Program-made: the position numbers and the translations under genes | Assembly: GCF_014207095.1 (NCBI RefSeq) | Contig: NZ_JACHBG010000015.1 | Coordinates: 1-64,000 of the forward strand | Source: Martinezella lusitana | Lineage (GTDB): Bacteria; Pseudomonadota; Alphaproteobacteria; Rhizobiales; Rhizobiaceae | Length of the DNA stretch: 64,000 bases | Direction of reading: 5' to 3' | The notes under the pieces: generated by a model | The model's database searches: none | Told to the model about the DNA's origin: nothing | The model's input: the letters and a program-made list of their open reading frames with translations, nothing else | Shown: positions 26,699 to 35,516 of the stretch, piece by piece | How the letters are laid out: each line of letters begins with the position of its first letter | Position numbering within the stretch: position 1 is the stretch's first letter

Positions 26699-27124
26699 AT
26701 GCCAATCGGCGGCAAAACCACATTCCTTGCCGGCATCGTCGCCATGGCCGGCCTGATACCGCAGCTTTCCCATGCAGCCGGAGAGAGCCTGCTGCGCGTC
26801 TATATGGATCACGCGCGCGTGTTGAAGCTCGATCGCCCCGTCAGCAAAGTCATCGTCGGCAACGCCCAGGTCGCAGACGCAACGGTGGCGGACCCAAAGA
26901 CCATTGTGTTGACCGGTCGCGCTTTTGGAACGACGAACATCATCCTGCTTGACGCCGACGGCAACGCCATCGTCGACGAGCAGATCCTCGTCTCGATCGA
27001 CGAAGGCAATACGGTTCGCGTCTTTCGCCAGACGGATCGTGCAGTATTGTCCTGCACACCAAACTGCGAGCAGCATGCACAGCAGAACAACAGCACCCCG
27101 GCCGCAGCACCGGCTAATCAGTAG
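26699..27124 (+). CDS. Stand-alone pilus secretin N-domain protein, 141 aa
   Basis: A signal peptide (about 1-26) precedes a domain that lines up with the N-terminal domain of CpaC in this window: both share the order V-x-V/L-D-x-P, V-x-N/D-x-x-x-A-D-A, and G-x-T-N-I-x-x-x-D-A-D-G-x. The secretin core is absent. The C-terminal tail has a CTPNC cysteine pair and a Q/N/P/A-rich end. Such domains bind or stabilise secretins in known systems, so an accessory role in the Flp pilus outer-membrane pore is inferred. It is read opposite to the pilin gene. Confidence 0.8.
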   Translation: MPIGGKTTFLAGIVAMAGLIPQLSHAAGESLLRVYMDHARVLKLDRPVSKVIVGNAQVADATVADPKTIVLTGRAFGTTNIILLDADGNAIVDEQILVSIDEGNTVRVFRQTDRAVLSCTPNCEQHAQQNNSTPAAAPANQ

Positions 27125-27278
27125 TATTATCTATTATCGCAAATATTCTAAAGTACTGCATAAGAAGTACACTCCCCCTGATAATCACGCCTTCCTCTAA
27201 ATATGAAGAGAGAAGAGAAACGGATTATCAAGAAAGCAACTCTATTTTCATCCGCATTTAAATTGCTGCGGATGTTCA

Positions 27279-27917
27279 ATGACGCCGGACGACAATCTTG
27301 TAACAGATGGAGGCCAAGTGCGGCAGCGCGCCCGCAGGGGCCTGCGCAGTCTCGTCGATTCACGGGACGGCGCCGCGGCGATCGAATTTGCCCTGCTGGC
27401 CATTCCCTATTTCCTGATCGTCTTCGCAATCATCGAAACGTTCGTCGCCTTCACGGCCGAACAAGTCATATCGAACGCTGTCGACACGCTGTCCCGCCAG
27501 ATAAGAACGGGGCAGATTACCGCCGATCCGACCAAGTCTTCCTACACGACACAACAGCAATTCCGCACGGCATTCTGCAATGAAATCGCCGTGCTGATTA
27601 CGTGTTCGCCTTCAGAGTTGACGACGCCGTCCAGCCTCTATCTCGATGTCGAAAGCTATACGAGCTTCGCCTCCATGCCGACGACAATCCCTCGCCTGTC
27701 GTCGACTGACCCATATTCCGACATCAATACCAAGGGCTTTGCCTTCGCACCCGGGGGTGCAAAGACCCTGAACATGGTGCGGGCATACTATCGCTGGCAG
27801 ATCATCATCGATCTGATGCGTCCTTACCTTTCCAATATCCGCCCGTCCGACGGCTCCATGCCGACGACCTATCTCATCGTTTCAACCGCCGCCTTTCAGA
27901 ATGAGAATTATCCATGA
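27279..27917 (+). CDS. TadE-like minor pilin, 212 aa
   Basis: The N-terminus is a TadE-type prepilin: basic leader, cleavage after G31 and A-A-A-I-E-F-A-L-L with glutamate at +5, followed by one membrane helix. The remaining 150 residues are periplasmic. CpaA is the likely processing enzyme. The gene overlaps the following TadE/G-like gene by ATGA, so both are made together. TadE proteins sit in or below the pilus and assist assembly. Confidence 0.88.
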   Translation: MTPDDNLVTDGGQVRQRARRGLRSLVDSRDGAAAIEFALLAIPYFLIVFAIIETFVAFTAEQVISNAVDTLSRQIRTGQITADPTKSSYTTQQQFRTAFCNEIAVLITCSPSELTTPSSLYLDVESYTSFASMPTTIPRLSSTDPYSDINTKGFAFAPGGAKTLNMVRAYYRWQIIIDLMRPYLSNIRPSDGSMPTTYLIVSTAAFQNENYP

Positions 27918-28504
27918 GCGGCCAGTCGAACATGATCGATAAGGAAGGCTCGCCCCGCGGCGTCCTGCGGCGTTTTGCTCGCGATAACAGCGGTGTCGGG
28001 GCAATCGAATTCGCCATTCTCTTCCCCGTATTGCTGCTGCTCTATCTCGGTGCGGTCCAGCTTACCGTCGGCCTCAACGTTTCCAAGCGTGCCAGCCGCT
28101 CGGCCGGATCGGTTGCGGATATCGTCTCGCAGCAGTCAAGCGTCAGTAAGTCCGTGCTGGCAGGCATGCCTTCGGTGGCGGCAGCAATTTTTGCACCCTA
28201 TGGCACGACGGGCCTGACCCTAAAACTTACTGGCATTGCGATCGATGCCAGTGGCAAGGCGACCGTGGCATGGTCTTGGGCGCAAGATGGGACAGCCCCC
28301 TATGTCGCGGGCAACCCCGTTACCGTGCCCAACAATATGAACCAGGCAGGCACCTTTCTTGTGCGCAGCGAACTCGCCATCCCGTATCAGCTGATCAATT
28401 TTGACACGAACTTCCTGCCGAACGGCAGCACCCAGATCACCATCAGCCGCCAATACTACTATCGCCAGCGCGTCGGCACGGGGATCAGCTGCAGCGACTG
28501 CTGA
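27914..28504 (+). CDS. TadE/TadF-like minor pilin, 196 aa
   Basis: A second pseudopilin: the leader ends at G27 and is followed by V-G-A-I-E-F-A-I-L-F-P with glutamate at +5 and a hydrophobic helix. The rest is extracytoplasmic and rich in S, T and Y, ending with a cysteine pair (C-S-D-C). It is coupled to the upstream gene by ATGA. A TadG-type gene with a von Willebrand domain is not present in the window. Confidence 0.85.
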   Translation: MSGQSNMIDKEGSPRGVLRRFARDNSGVGAIEFAILFPVLLLLYLGAVQLTVGLNVSKRASRSAGSVADIVSQQSSVSKSVLAGMPSVAAAIFAPYGTTGLTLKLTGIAIDASGKATVAWSWAQDGTAPYVAGNPVTVPNNMNQAGTFLVRSELAIPYQLINFDTNFLPNGSTQITISRQYYYRQRVGTGISCSDC

Positions 28505-28636
28505 CATGCCGCGCTTGATCGGCACTCGATAAGGCCTCCAACCGGAAAATTGCCAAGTCGATGTCTCCGTTATATGGGTGACGTCCAGAGTACCCGAGAG
28601 GAACTGCCGGGTGCGACGATCTCTATCGGGTGGCCC

Positions 28637-29857
28637 ATGGCGCGCGCTTTTCTTTTCGTTCTGGACTCTTTTGGCGTCGGCGGCGCTCCGGATGCTGCAA
28701 GTTATGGCGACGAAGGTGCCGATACGCTCGGCCATATCGCCGAATTCTGCGCCGCGGGTGCTGCAGATCGTGACGGACTGCGCCAGGGACCGCTCGTTCT
28801 GCCGAACATGTCCGGGCTCGGGCTGCTGGAGATCGCCAAGTCAGCGAGCGGCAGCTATCCGGCCGGCATGTCGCAGCCGGAGCGACTTTACGGCCTTTAC
28901 GGCTGCGCCAGCGAGGTTTCGCATGGCAAGGATACGCCGTCGGGCCATTGGGAAATCGCCGGGACCCCCGTGATGTTCGACTGGGGTTACTTTCCAACCG
29001 AAGGCGACGCATTCCCACCGGAGTTGGTGACGGCAATCTGCGAGGCGGCGGACCTGCCGGGCATTCTCGGCAATTGCCATGCCTCGGGAACCGATATCAT
29101 TACCAGGTTCGGGGAAGAACATATCCGCAGCGGCAAGCCGATCTGCTATACGTCCTCCGATTCCGTCTTCCAGATCGCCGCTCATGAAAAGCATTTCGGC
29201 CTCGACCGGCTGATCGCCCTCTGCAAGATCGTCCGCACCTTGCTCGACCCCTACAATATCGGCCGCGTCATCGCCCGCCCCTTTGTCGGCGAGACCGTGG
29301 CGACCTTCGAGCGAACCGGCAACCGCCGCGACTTCTCCGTCCTGCCGCCGGAGCCGACCTTGCTCGACAGGCTGGTCAAGGCCGAGCGCACCGTACATGC
29401 CGTCGGCAAGATCGGCGATATCTTTGCGCATCAGGGCGTTTCCAAGGTCATCAAGGCCAATGGCAACATGGCGCTGATGGATGCGACGCTGAAGGCCATG
29501 GACGAGGCGGCCGATGGCGATCTGGTCTTCACCAATTTCGTCGATTTCGACATGGTTTACGGCCATCGCCGCGATGTGCCGGGCTATGCCGCAGCGCTCG
29601 AAGCCTTCGACGCGCGGCTGCCCGAAGTCCACAAGAAGCTGAAGGCAGGCGATCTCGTCATACTGACGGCCGATCACGGTTGCGACCCGACCTGGCGCGG
29701 CACCGATCATACACGCGAGCGCGTGCCTGTTATGGCTTACGGGCCGGGCATACGTTCCCGCTCCATTGGCATCCGCCAGACCTATGCAGACATAGGCGAG
29801 ACGATAGCACGACATCTGGGAATTGCGGCGGGACCGCATGGGAGGAGTTTCCTTTGA
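28637..29857 (+). CDS. deoB: Phosphopentomutase DeoB, 406 aa
   Basis: A metal-dependent phosphopentomutase of the alkaline-phosphatase superfamily. Features include the start M-A-R-A-F-L-F-V-L-D-S-F-G-V-G-G, the K-D-T-P-S-G-H-W-E-I block with the catalytic threonine, and the C-terminal metal site T-A-D-H-G-C-D-P. It interconverts ribose or deoxyribose 1- and 5-phosphates. ATG 28637 gives the usual length of about 406 residues; the open frame to 28550 was not used. It overlaps add by four bases. Confidence 0.95.
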   Translation: MARAFLFVLDSFGVGGAPDAASYGDEGADTLGHIAEFCAAGAADRDGLRQGPLVLPNMSGLGLLEIAKSASGSYPAGMSQPERLYGLYGCASEVSHGKDTPSGHWEIAGTPVMFDWGYFPTEGDAFPPELVTAICEAADLPGILGNCHASGTDIITRFGEEHIRSGKPICYTSSDSVFQIAAHEKHFGLDRLIALCKIVRTLLDPYNIGRVIARPFVGETVATFERTGNRRDFSVLPPEPTLLDRLVKAERTVHAVGKIGDIFAHQGVSKVIKANGNMALMDATLKAMDEAADGDLVFTNFVDFDMVYGHRRDVPGYAAALEAFDARLPEVHKKLKAGDLVILTADHGCDPTWRGTDHTRERVPVMAYGPGIRSRSIGIRQTYADIGETIARHLGIAAGPHGRSFL

Positions 29858-30822
29858 CATCGCATTTGAAGAAAGTGGAGCTGCATTGCCATCTGGAAGG
29901 CGCGGCCCCGCCAGCATTGACGCTCGCACAGGCACAGAAGTATGGCGTCGATACCAGCGCTTTCCTGAAGGACGGCACCTACCTCTGGAAGGATTTTGCC
30001 GAATTCCTCGTCTGCTACGACCAGGTCTCCGAGGCTTACCGCACCGAGGAAGATTACGCGCTCTTGACGGAAACCTATCTGGAAGAGCTTGCCAGCATCG
30101 GCACGATCTATAGCGAGCTCATCGTTTCACCCGATCATGGAGACCGCATCGGTCTTGGCGCCGACGCCTATATGGCAGGTGTTTCCGCCGGCATCCATGC
30201 CGCCAAGGCAAAGACCGGCATCGAGGCGCGGCTGATCGTGACCGGCGAACGCCATTTTGGCCCGGATCGCGTGGTGAAGGCGGCGGAATATGCGGCCAAA
30301 AGCGACAATCCGCTGATAACAGGCTTCAACATGGCCGGCGAAGAGCGGATGGGCCGCGTGGCTGATTATGCCCGCGCCTTCGATATCGTCCGCGAGGCCG
30401 GTCTCGGTCTTACCATCCATGCCGGAGAGGTATGCGGCGCCTTTTCCGTCGCCGATTCCCTCGAGCTGGTGCGGCCGCAACGCATCGGCCATGGTGTGCG
30501 CGCGATCGAGGATATGGATCTCGTCAAGCGCCTTGCCGATGTCGGCACCGTGCTTGAGGTCTGCCCCGGCTCAAACATTGCGCTCAAGGTCTTCCCGGAT
30601 TTCCAGTCGCACCCGCTGCGCAAGCTGCGCGACGCCGGCGTAAAGGTCACGATCAATTCCGACGATCCGCCGTTCTTCCACACGTCGCTGAAGCGCGAAT
30701 ACGAACTGGCATCATCAGCCTTCGGCTTTAGCGACGACGAGATCAACGCGATGACCCGCACGGCGATCGAAGCGGCATTCGTGGACGAAGCGACGCGCGC
30801 TGCATTGCTCGCGAAGCTGTAA
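29854..30822 (+). CDS. add: Adenosine deaminase, 322 aa
   Basis: The family motifs are present: the metal-binding H-C-H-L-E-G near the N-terminus, T-I-H-A-G-E-V-C-G, R-I-G-H-G-V-R-A-I and N-S-D-D-P-P-F-F. The enzyme converts adenosine or deoxyadenosine to inosine forms. The start is TTG 29854, which overlaps the deoB stop as TTGA and has a strong GGAGGAG seven bases upstream; the frame upstream overlaps deoB. Confidence 0.93.
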   Translation: MTSHLKKVELHCHLEGAAPPALTLAQAQKYGVDTSAFLKDGTYLWKDFAEFLVCYDQVSEAYRTEEDYALLTETYLEELASIGTIYSELIVSPDHGDRIGLGADAYMAGVSAGIHAAKAKTGIEARLIVTGERHFGPDRVVKAAEYAAKSDNPLITGFNMAGEERMGRVADYARAFDIVREAGLGLTIHAGEVCGAFSVADSLELVRPQRIGHGVRAIEDMDLVKRLADVGTVLEVCPGSNIALKVFPDFQSHPLRKLRDAGVKVTINSDDPPFFHTSLKREYELASSAFGFSDDEINAMTRTAIEAAFVDEATRAALLAKL

Positions 30823-30943
30823 AGTGAGAGTTTTGGCCGCTGATTGGGGATGAAATCTCGAAAAGCAGGCTATTTTCTTGCACCGGAGGCGATTTCCGTG
30901 AAAGAAACATCTTATATCACGGAATTATTGGAAGGCTGAAACC

Positions 30944-31573
30944 ATGGACGGCGTCACTGTCATCGATCATCCGCTTGTGCAACACAAGCTCACAATCATG
31001 CGCAAGAAGGACACGTCGACAGGAAGCTTCCGCCGGTTGCTGCGCGAGATCTCGACGCTGCTCTGCTACGAAGTCACGCGCGACCTGGAACTGACGATCC
31101 AGACCATCGAGACGCCGCTGCAGCCGATGGACGCTCCGATCCTAGAAGGCAAGAAGCTGGTCTTCGCCTCGATCCTTCGCGCCGGCAACGGCCTGCTCGA
31201 AGGCATGCTCGACCTGGTGCCGTCGGCCCGCGTCTCGCATATCGGCGTCTATCGCGATCACGAAACGCTGCAGCCGGTCGAATATTACTTCAAGGCACCC
31301 GAGGACGTCTCCGAGCGCCTGATCATCGTCGTCGATCCGATGCTGGCGACCGGCAATTCCTCGATTGCCGCCATCGACAAGCTGAAGGAGCGCGGCGCGC
31401 ACAACATCCGCTTCCTCTGCCTGCTCGCAGCTCCGGAAGGTATCGCCAACTTCCGCAAGGCGCATCCGGACGTGCCGGTCTTCACCGCCGCGATCGACAG
31501 CCACCTGAACGAGCTCGGCTATATCGTACCCGGCCTCGGCGATGCCGGCGACCGCATGTACGGCACGAAGTAA
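30944..31573 (+). CDS. upp: Uracil phosphoribosyltransferase, 209 aa
   Basis: A PRTase with the PRPP-binding motif V-V-D-P-M-L-A-T-G-N-S-S and the C-terminal uracil-binding G-L-G-D-A-G-D-R-M-Y-G. The length of 209 is standard. It converts uracil and PRPP to UMP. It follows add by 121 bases, so it may have its own promoter, and it ends at a clear intrinsic terminator. It completes salvage of pyrimidine bases released by the leftward deo operon. Confidence 0.96.
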   Translation: MDGVTVIDHPLVQHKLTIMRKKDTSTGSFRRLLREISTLLCYEVTRDLELTIQTIETPLQPMDAPILEGKKLVFASILRAGNGLLEGMLDLVPSARVSHIGVYRDHETLQPVEYYFKAPEDVSERLIIVVDPMLATGNSSIAAIDKLKERGAHNIRFLCLLAAPEGIANFRKAHPDVPVFTAAIDSHLNELGYIVPGLGDAGDRMYGTK

Positions 31574-31595
31574 GTTTTGCCACTATACTCACGTT

Positions 31596-31628
31596 AAAGC
31601 CCGGTAGTATTCAACTGCCGGGCTTTTT
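31596..31628 (+). terminator. Intrinsic terminator after upp
   Basis: A 12-base stem (31596-31607 with 31615-31626; one G-U pair) carries a seven-base loop, and the AAAGCCCGG side pairs with CCGGGCTTT followed directly by more T residues. This is a classic Rho-independent structure. Confidence 0.85.
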
Positions 31629-31699
31629 ATTGATTGCCTTAGCAGCATTTCAGCAAACTTGGCTTAGATATGGCATGGCCCACAGGAGGGGTTTTGCCG

Positions 31700-32227
31700 A
31701 TGCTCGTTCGCGTTCTTGTCTTTGCCGGGATTATCGCAGTTGCCGCCACGCAGGTGCCAATGCTTGTCAACGGCCTTGGCAACAACAGCGAAAAGCCAGC
31801 TTCGGTAGAAGCTGTTTCGCTTGCTCCCCAAAAGGTCGAGCTTCCGGCATCCTATGGCAGCGTCTTGCTGCGCGCCGATGCGAACGGACATTACCAAGGC
31901 GATTTCACGATCAACGGCCGATCCGTCCACGGGATGATCGATACCGGGGCGACCTATGTGGCAATCAACGAAAGCACCGCCCGCAGCCTCGGCTTCAGCA
32001 GCCTTGACCTCGATTACCGCTACACGGCTCAAACGGCGAATGGCCCGTCCAAGGTGGCTCTGGTCAAGCTCAGCCGCCTGGAGATCGGCAACATAAGAGT
32101 TCGCGATATCGATGCCGTCGTATCGAAAGACGGCGCTCTGTCGACATCGACCTTGATCGGCATGAGCTTCCTGAAAAAGCTGAACTCCTATGGCGTCCAG
32201 AACGGCACGATGCAGCTGAAGCAGTAA
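31700..32227 (+). CDS. Retropepsin-like aspartic protease (clan AA, TIGR02281 type), 175 aa
   Basis: A hydrophobic N-terminal anchor (about residues 1-22) precedes a single-chain retropepsin-like domain with the active-site motif M-I-D-T-G-A-T (D81) and the flap-like continuation. The sequence L-I-G-M-S-F-L-K-K-L near the C-terminus is typical of the family. It is probably a periplasm-facing membrane protein. ATG 31700 is chosen because AGGAGGGG lies nine bases upstream; ATG 31670 is also in frame. It lies between two nucleoside-salvage operons with no obvious link to them. Confidence 0.82.
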   Translation: MLVRVLVFAGIIAVAATQVPMLVNGLGNNSEKPASVEAVSLAPQKVELPASYGSVLLRADANGHYQGDFTINGRSVHGMIDTGATYVAINESTARSLGFSSLDLDYRYTAQTANGPSKVALVKLSRLEIGNIRVRDIDAVVSKDGALSTSTLIGMSFLKKLNSYGVQNGTMQLKQ

Positions 32228-32236
32228 GCTGCCCGA

Positions 32237-33544
32237 TCAAATCCGGTTGACGATCACGGCGGGCCGATCCGGCACCGCATCAACGATGCGATAGTTGGCA
32301 GACAGATCAACCACCGCCTTCTCAGCACTTGCCTCATCGGCGGCATGTACCGTCGCGATGCGGTCGCCCTTGCTGATCCTTGTGCCAAGCGGCAGAATAT
32401 CGCTGAAGCCGACACGATGATCGATGCTGTCCTGCGGACGTCGGCGGCCGCCGCCGAGATCGATCACGCTCATGCCAATCCCGCGCGCAGCGCAAGCACC
32501 GAGCCAGCCGTCAGAAGCCGCAACGATCGGCGTTTGTACGGGTGCATTCACCAGATAGCGGTCGGGGTTCTCAAGCAGATCAACCGGTCCGCCAAGGCCG
32601 TGCACCATGCGGCCAAAGATATCGGCCGCCTTGCCTGATGCCAGCGCTCCGCGCGCCCTGCCCTCGGCCTCCGCAGCACTTGCGGCAATGCCGGCCTGAA
32701 CCAGCATCTCGGATGCAAAGGCCATTACGACCGTTTCAAGCCGCGTGCCTGCCTTTTTGCCCTTCAGGAAATCCAGGCAGTTGCGAAGCTCGACCACGTT
32801 GCCGGCCGCGTCGGCCAGGGGCTGGTTCATGTCGGTGATCAAGGCCGAGGTCTTGACCCCCGCGCCGTTTGCCACCTCGACCAGCGAACGCGCCAGTGTC
32901 TCTGCCTCTTCCTGAGAGGTCATGAAAGCGCCGCTGCCGATCTTGACGTCGAGCACCAGCGTTTCCAGTCCCGCCGCCAGCTTCTTCGACAGGATGGAGG
33001 CCGTGATCAGCGGCACGGAATCGACCGTCGCAGTCACGTCACGCACGGCATAGAGCTTGCCGTCGGCAGGCGCCAAGGCGCCGGTCTGGCCGATAATGGC
33101 ACAGCCCACCTCGTCGACCACCTTGCGGAAGCGAGCCGCATCCGGCGTGATGCCATAGCCGGGAATGGATTCCAGCTTGTCGAGCGTGCCGCCGGTGTGG
33201 CCAAGGCCGCGACCGGAGATCATCGGCACCGCAAGGCCGCAGGCGGCGGCGATTGGGGCGAGCATCAGCGAGACGTTGTCGCCGACGCCACCCGTCGAAT
33301 GCTTGTCGGCGATCGGCCTGCCGATCCCTTCCCAGGACAGCGTATCGCCTGAGCGGGCCATGGCAAGCGTCAAAGCCACGGTCTCGTCGCGTGTCATGCC
33401 ACGAAACCAGATGGCCATGGCGAAGGCGCCGATCTGGCTTTCGGCCAGTTCGCCCCGCGCTAGCGCGCCTATGAAACCATCGATGTCGGCGACCGAAAGC
33501 TCGGCGCCGTTACGCTTCAGCCGGATGATTTCCTGCGGGATCAT
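32237..33544 (-). CDS. deoA: Thymidine phosphorylase, 435 aa
   Basis: The protein has the phosphorylase signature S-G-R-G-L-G-H-T-G-G-T-L-D-K-L-E, the S-T-G-G-V-G-D phosphate loop and K-I-G-S-G-A-F-M. The length fits DeoA. It splits thymidine or deoxyuridine to base and deoxyribose 1-phosphate. It is the last gene of the leftward operon, three bases after deoC, and converges on the protease gene with nine bases between them. Confidence 0.94.
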   Translation of the reverse strand: MIPQEIIRLKRNGAELSVADIDGFIGALARGELAESQIGAFAMAIWFRGMTRDETVALTLAMARSGDTLSWEGIGRPIADKHSTGGVGDNVSLMLAPIAAACGLAVPMISGRGLGHTGGTLDKLESIPGYGITPDAARFRKVVDEVGCAIIGQTGALAPADGKLYAVRDVTATVDSVPLITASILSKKLAAGLETLVLDVKIGSGAFMTSQEEAETLARSLVEVANGAGVKTSALITDMNQPLADAAGNVVELRNCLDFLKGKKAGTRLETVVMAFASEMLVQAGIAASAAEAEGRARGALASGKAADIFGRMVHGLGGPVDLLENPDRYLVNAPVQTPIVAASDGWLGACAARGIGMSVIDLGGGRRRPQDSIDHRVGFSDILPLGTRISKGDRIATVHAADEASAEKAVVDLSANYRIVDAVPDRPAVIVNRI

Positions 33545-33547
33545 GGA

Positions 33548-34321
33548 TCAATAGCCCGAAGACGCCGTCTTGGACTCTCCGCCCGCCAGCACGTTCGAGA
33601 TATCGTCGAGCAGGCTCGACGCGCCGAAACGGAAGGTCGAAGGCATGGCCCAATCGGGTGCCATGATGGTTTCGGCCAAGCTGAGATAGAGAGCCGCGTC
33701 GGCAACGGAGCCGATGCCGCCAGCCGGCTTGAAACCAACCTTGCGACCGCTGGCGCGGATTGCCCGCAGCATGATGTCGGCAGCTTCGAGCGTCGCGTTG
33801 ACGGCGACCTTGCCCGTGGAGGTCTTGATGAAATCGGAGCCGGCATCGATCGTAAGTTCCGAGGCACGTCGAATCAGCGCGGTGTCCTTGATTTCGCCGG
33901 TTTCGAGAATGGTCTTCAGAAGAACCGGTCCCGTGCACTCGGCGCGCACAGCGGCGACCATGTCGGTGACGGCCTGTTCATTGCCGGCCAGAAATGCACG
34001 GTAGGGGATGACCAGATCAATCTCGTCGGCGCCATCGGCAATGGCTTCGCGAGCTTCGGCTGATACGTCGGCCACTTCCATGTCGCCGGCAGGAAAATTC
34101 ACCACGGTCGCGATCTTCACGGCATGATCGGTGCCGAGAATGCCGCGTGCCTGGGCAACAAAGCGCGGCCAGATGCAAATGGCAGCAGTATTGCCATAGG
34201 GAGACTGCGCGCGGGCGCACAGCGTCTCGATCTGCGCAGGCGTGCAATCGTCCTTGAGATTGGTCAGGTCGAGAAGGGAGAGCGCAACGGCCGCCGTTTC
34301 TCTCAGGGAATGGCTCGTCAT
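33548..34321 (-). CDS. deoC: Deoxyribose-phosphate aldolase, 257 aa
   Basis: A class I aldolase. The Schiff-base lysine is K166 in D-F-I-K-T-S-T-G, with K171 as proton shuttle and the I-D-L-V-I-P-Y segment (D102) completing the site. It converts deoxyribose 5-phosphate to glyceraldehyde 3-phosphate and acetaldehyde. The gene overlaps punA by ATGA and is followed by deoA after three bases. Confidence 0.95.
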   Translation of the reverse strand: MTSHSLRETAAVALSLLDLTNLKDDCTPAQIETLCARAQSPYGNTAAICIWPRFVAQARGILGTDHAVKIATVVNFPAGDMEVADVSAEAREAIADGADEIDLVIPYRAFLAGNEQAVTDMVAAVRAECTGPVLLKTILETGEIKDTALIRRASELTIDAGSDFIKTSTGKVAVNATLEAADIMLRAIRASGRKVGFKPAGGIGSVADAALYLSLAETIMAPDWAMPSTFRFGASSLLDDISNVLAGGESKTASSGY

Positions 34322-35124
34322 TGTGGATCTCCTTCGTCCGCAATCATCTCTTTCAGAACGGCGGCAAGACGTGCACCGCCGACCGGGGCCATGTCTTTGG
34401 TCTCGTCGTGCGAGAGTTCGCCACCAGTCATGCCAGCACCATAGTTAGTGATGACGGAGGCAGCGGCAACCCTCAGACCGAAAAGACGTGCCAGAATGAC
34501 TTCCGGCACCGTCGACATGCCGACCGCGTCGGCGCCCAGAATGCGTGCCATACGGATCTCGGCCGGCGTTTCGAAGCTCGGCCCCGAAAACCACATATAG
34601 ACGCCGTGTGACAGCTTGATCTCGGCCTTTTCCGCCGCCTTGCGCATACGCATGATCAGGTCGATGTCATAGGCGCTAGTCATGCCGACGAAGCGCTTGT
34701 CGCTCTCTTCGCCGATCAGCGGGTTCATGCCGGAATAATTGATGTGGTCGGTGATCTGCATCACCGATCCGGGCGGCATTTCCTCGCGCAGCGATCCCGC
34801 AGAGTTGGTCAGGATCAGCGTATCGACCCCAAGCGCCTTCAATGTCTCGATCGGCGTGCGCATGGCATTGGCGTCGCCCTGCTCGTAATAATGCACTCGG
34901 CCGGATAGCATGATGACAGGCACATTACCGAGCTTGCCAGCAACCAGCGCGCCGGCATGGCCGGACACGGCACTTACAGGGAAGCCGGGTAGATCGGCAT
35001 AGGGAATACGCACGGCGTCCGCGACCTGATCGACCAGCGAACCCAGTCCAGAGCCGAGAATGATGCCGTAGCGCGGCTTCAGGTCACCGAGCTTCTCCGT
35101 GAGGATGTCTATGGCCGCGCTCAT
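34318..35124 (-). CDS. punA: Purine-nucleoside phosphorylase (family 2, PunA type), 268 aa
   Basis: A trimeric-type PNP with the phosphate-binding G-S-G-L-G-S, the V-S-G-H-A-G and L-S-G-R-V-H-Y-Y-E-Q-G-D blocks, L-T-N-S-A-G-S-L and G-M-S-T-V-P-E-V. It splits purine nucleosides to base plus (deoxy)ribose 1-phosphate. It overlaps both cdd and deoC by four bases, so the three are tightly coupled. The family is sometimes labelled deoD in rhizobia. Confidence 0.92.
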   Translation of the reverse strand: MSAAIDILTEKLGDLKPRYGIILGSGLGSLVDQVADAVRIPYADLPGFPVSAVSGHAGALVAGKLGNVPVIMLSGRVHYYEQGDANAMRTPIETLKALGVDTLILTNSAGSLREEMPPGSVMQITDHINYSGMNPLIGEESDKRFVGMTSAYDIDLIMRMRKAAEKAEIKLSHGVYMWFSGPSFETPAEIRMARILGADAVGMSTVPEVILARLFGLRVAAASVITNYGAGMTGGELSHDETKDMAPVGGARLAAVLKEMIADEGDPQ

Positions 35125-35513
35125 CCGAGTATCTCGGTTTCAAAGCTGAAGGGCAGCATCTCTTCCATGGTCATGGTCTTCTTCACGCCGGTTTCGTCGC
35201 AAAGATAGATGCGTGTCTCCTTGCTGGCAAATTCGGCGATCTTCTGCCGGCAGCCGCCGCAGGGCGGGCAGAGCGGTAGCTTTTCGGCGATGACGGCCAT
35301 CTCGACGATCTTCTTGGCGCCGCCCATGATCATGTGGCTGATCGCTGTCGGCTCGGCACACCATCCCTGCGGAAAGGACAGGTTTTCGATATTGGCGCCG
35401 GCATAGATCTTGCCGTCCTCGGCGCGGATGGCCGCGCCGACGGGGAATTTCGAATAGGGGGCGTGCGCGAAAGCCATCGCCCCGCGGGCGGCTTCGAACA
35501 GATCGTGCGACAT
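35121..35513 (-). CDS. cdd: Cytidine deaminase, 130 aa
   Basis: A zinc enzyme with the C-A-E catalytic motif and the P-C-G-G-C zinc ligands in the usual order. The length is that of the small tetrameric CDA. It converts cytidine and deoxycytidine to uridine forms for the phosphorylases encoded next to it. The start overlaps nothing on the upstream side, but the stop overlaps punA. Confidence 0.95.
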   Translation of the reverse strand: MSHDLFEAARGAMAFAHAPYSKFPVGAAIRAEDGKIYAGANIENLSFPQGWCAEPTAISHMIMGGAKKIVEMAVIAEKLPLCPPCGGCRQKIAEFASKETRIYLCDETGVKKTMTMEEMLPFSFETEILG

Positions 35514-35516
35514 GGT

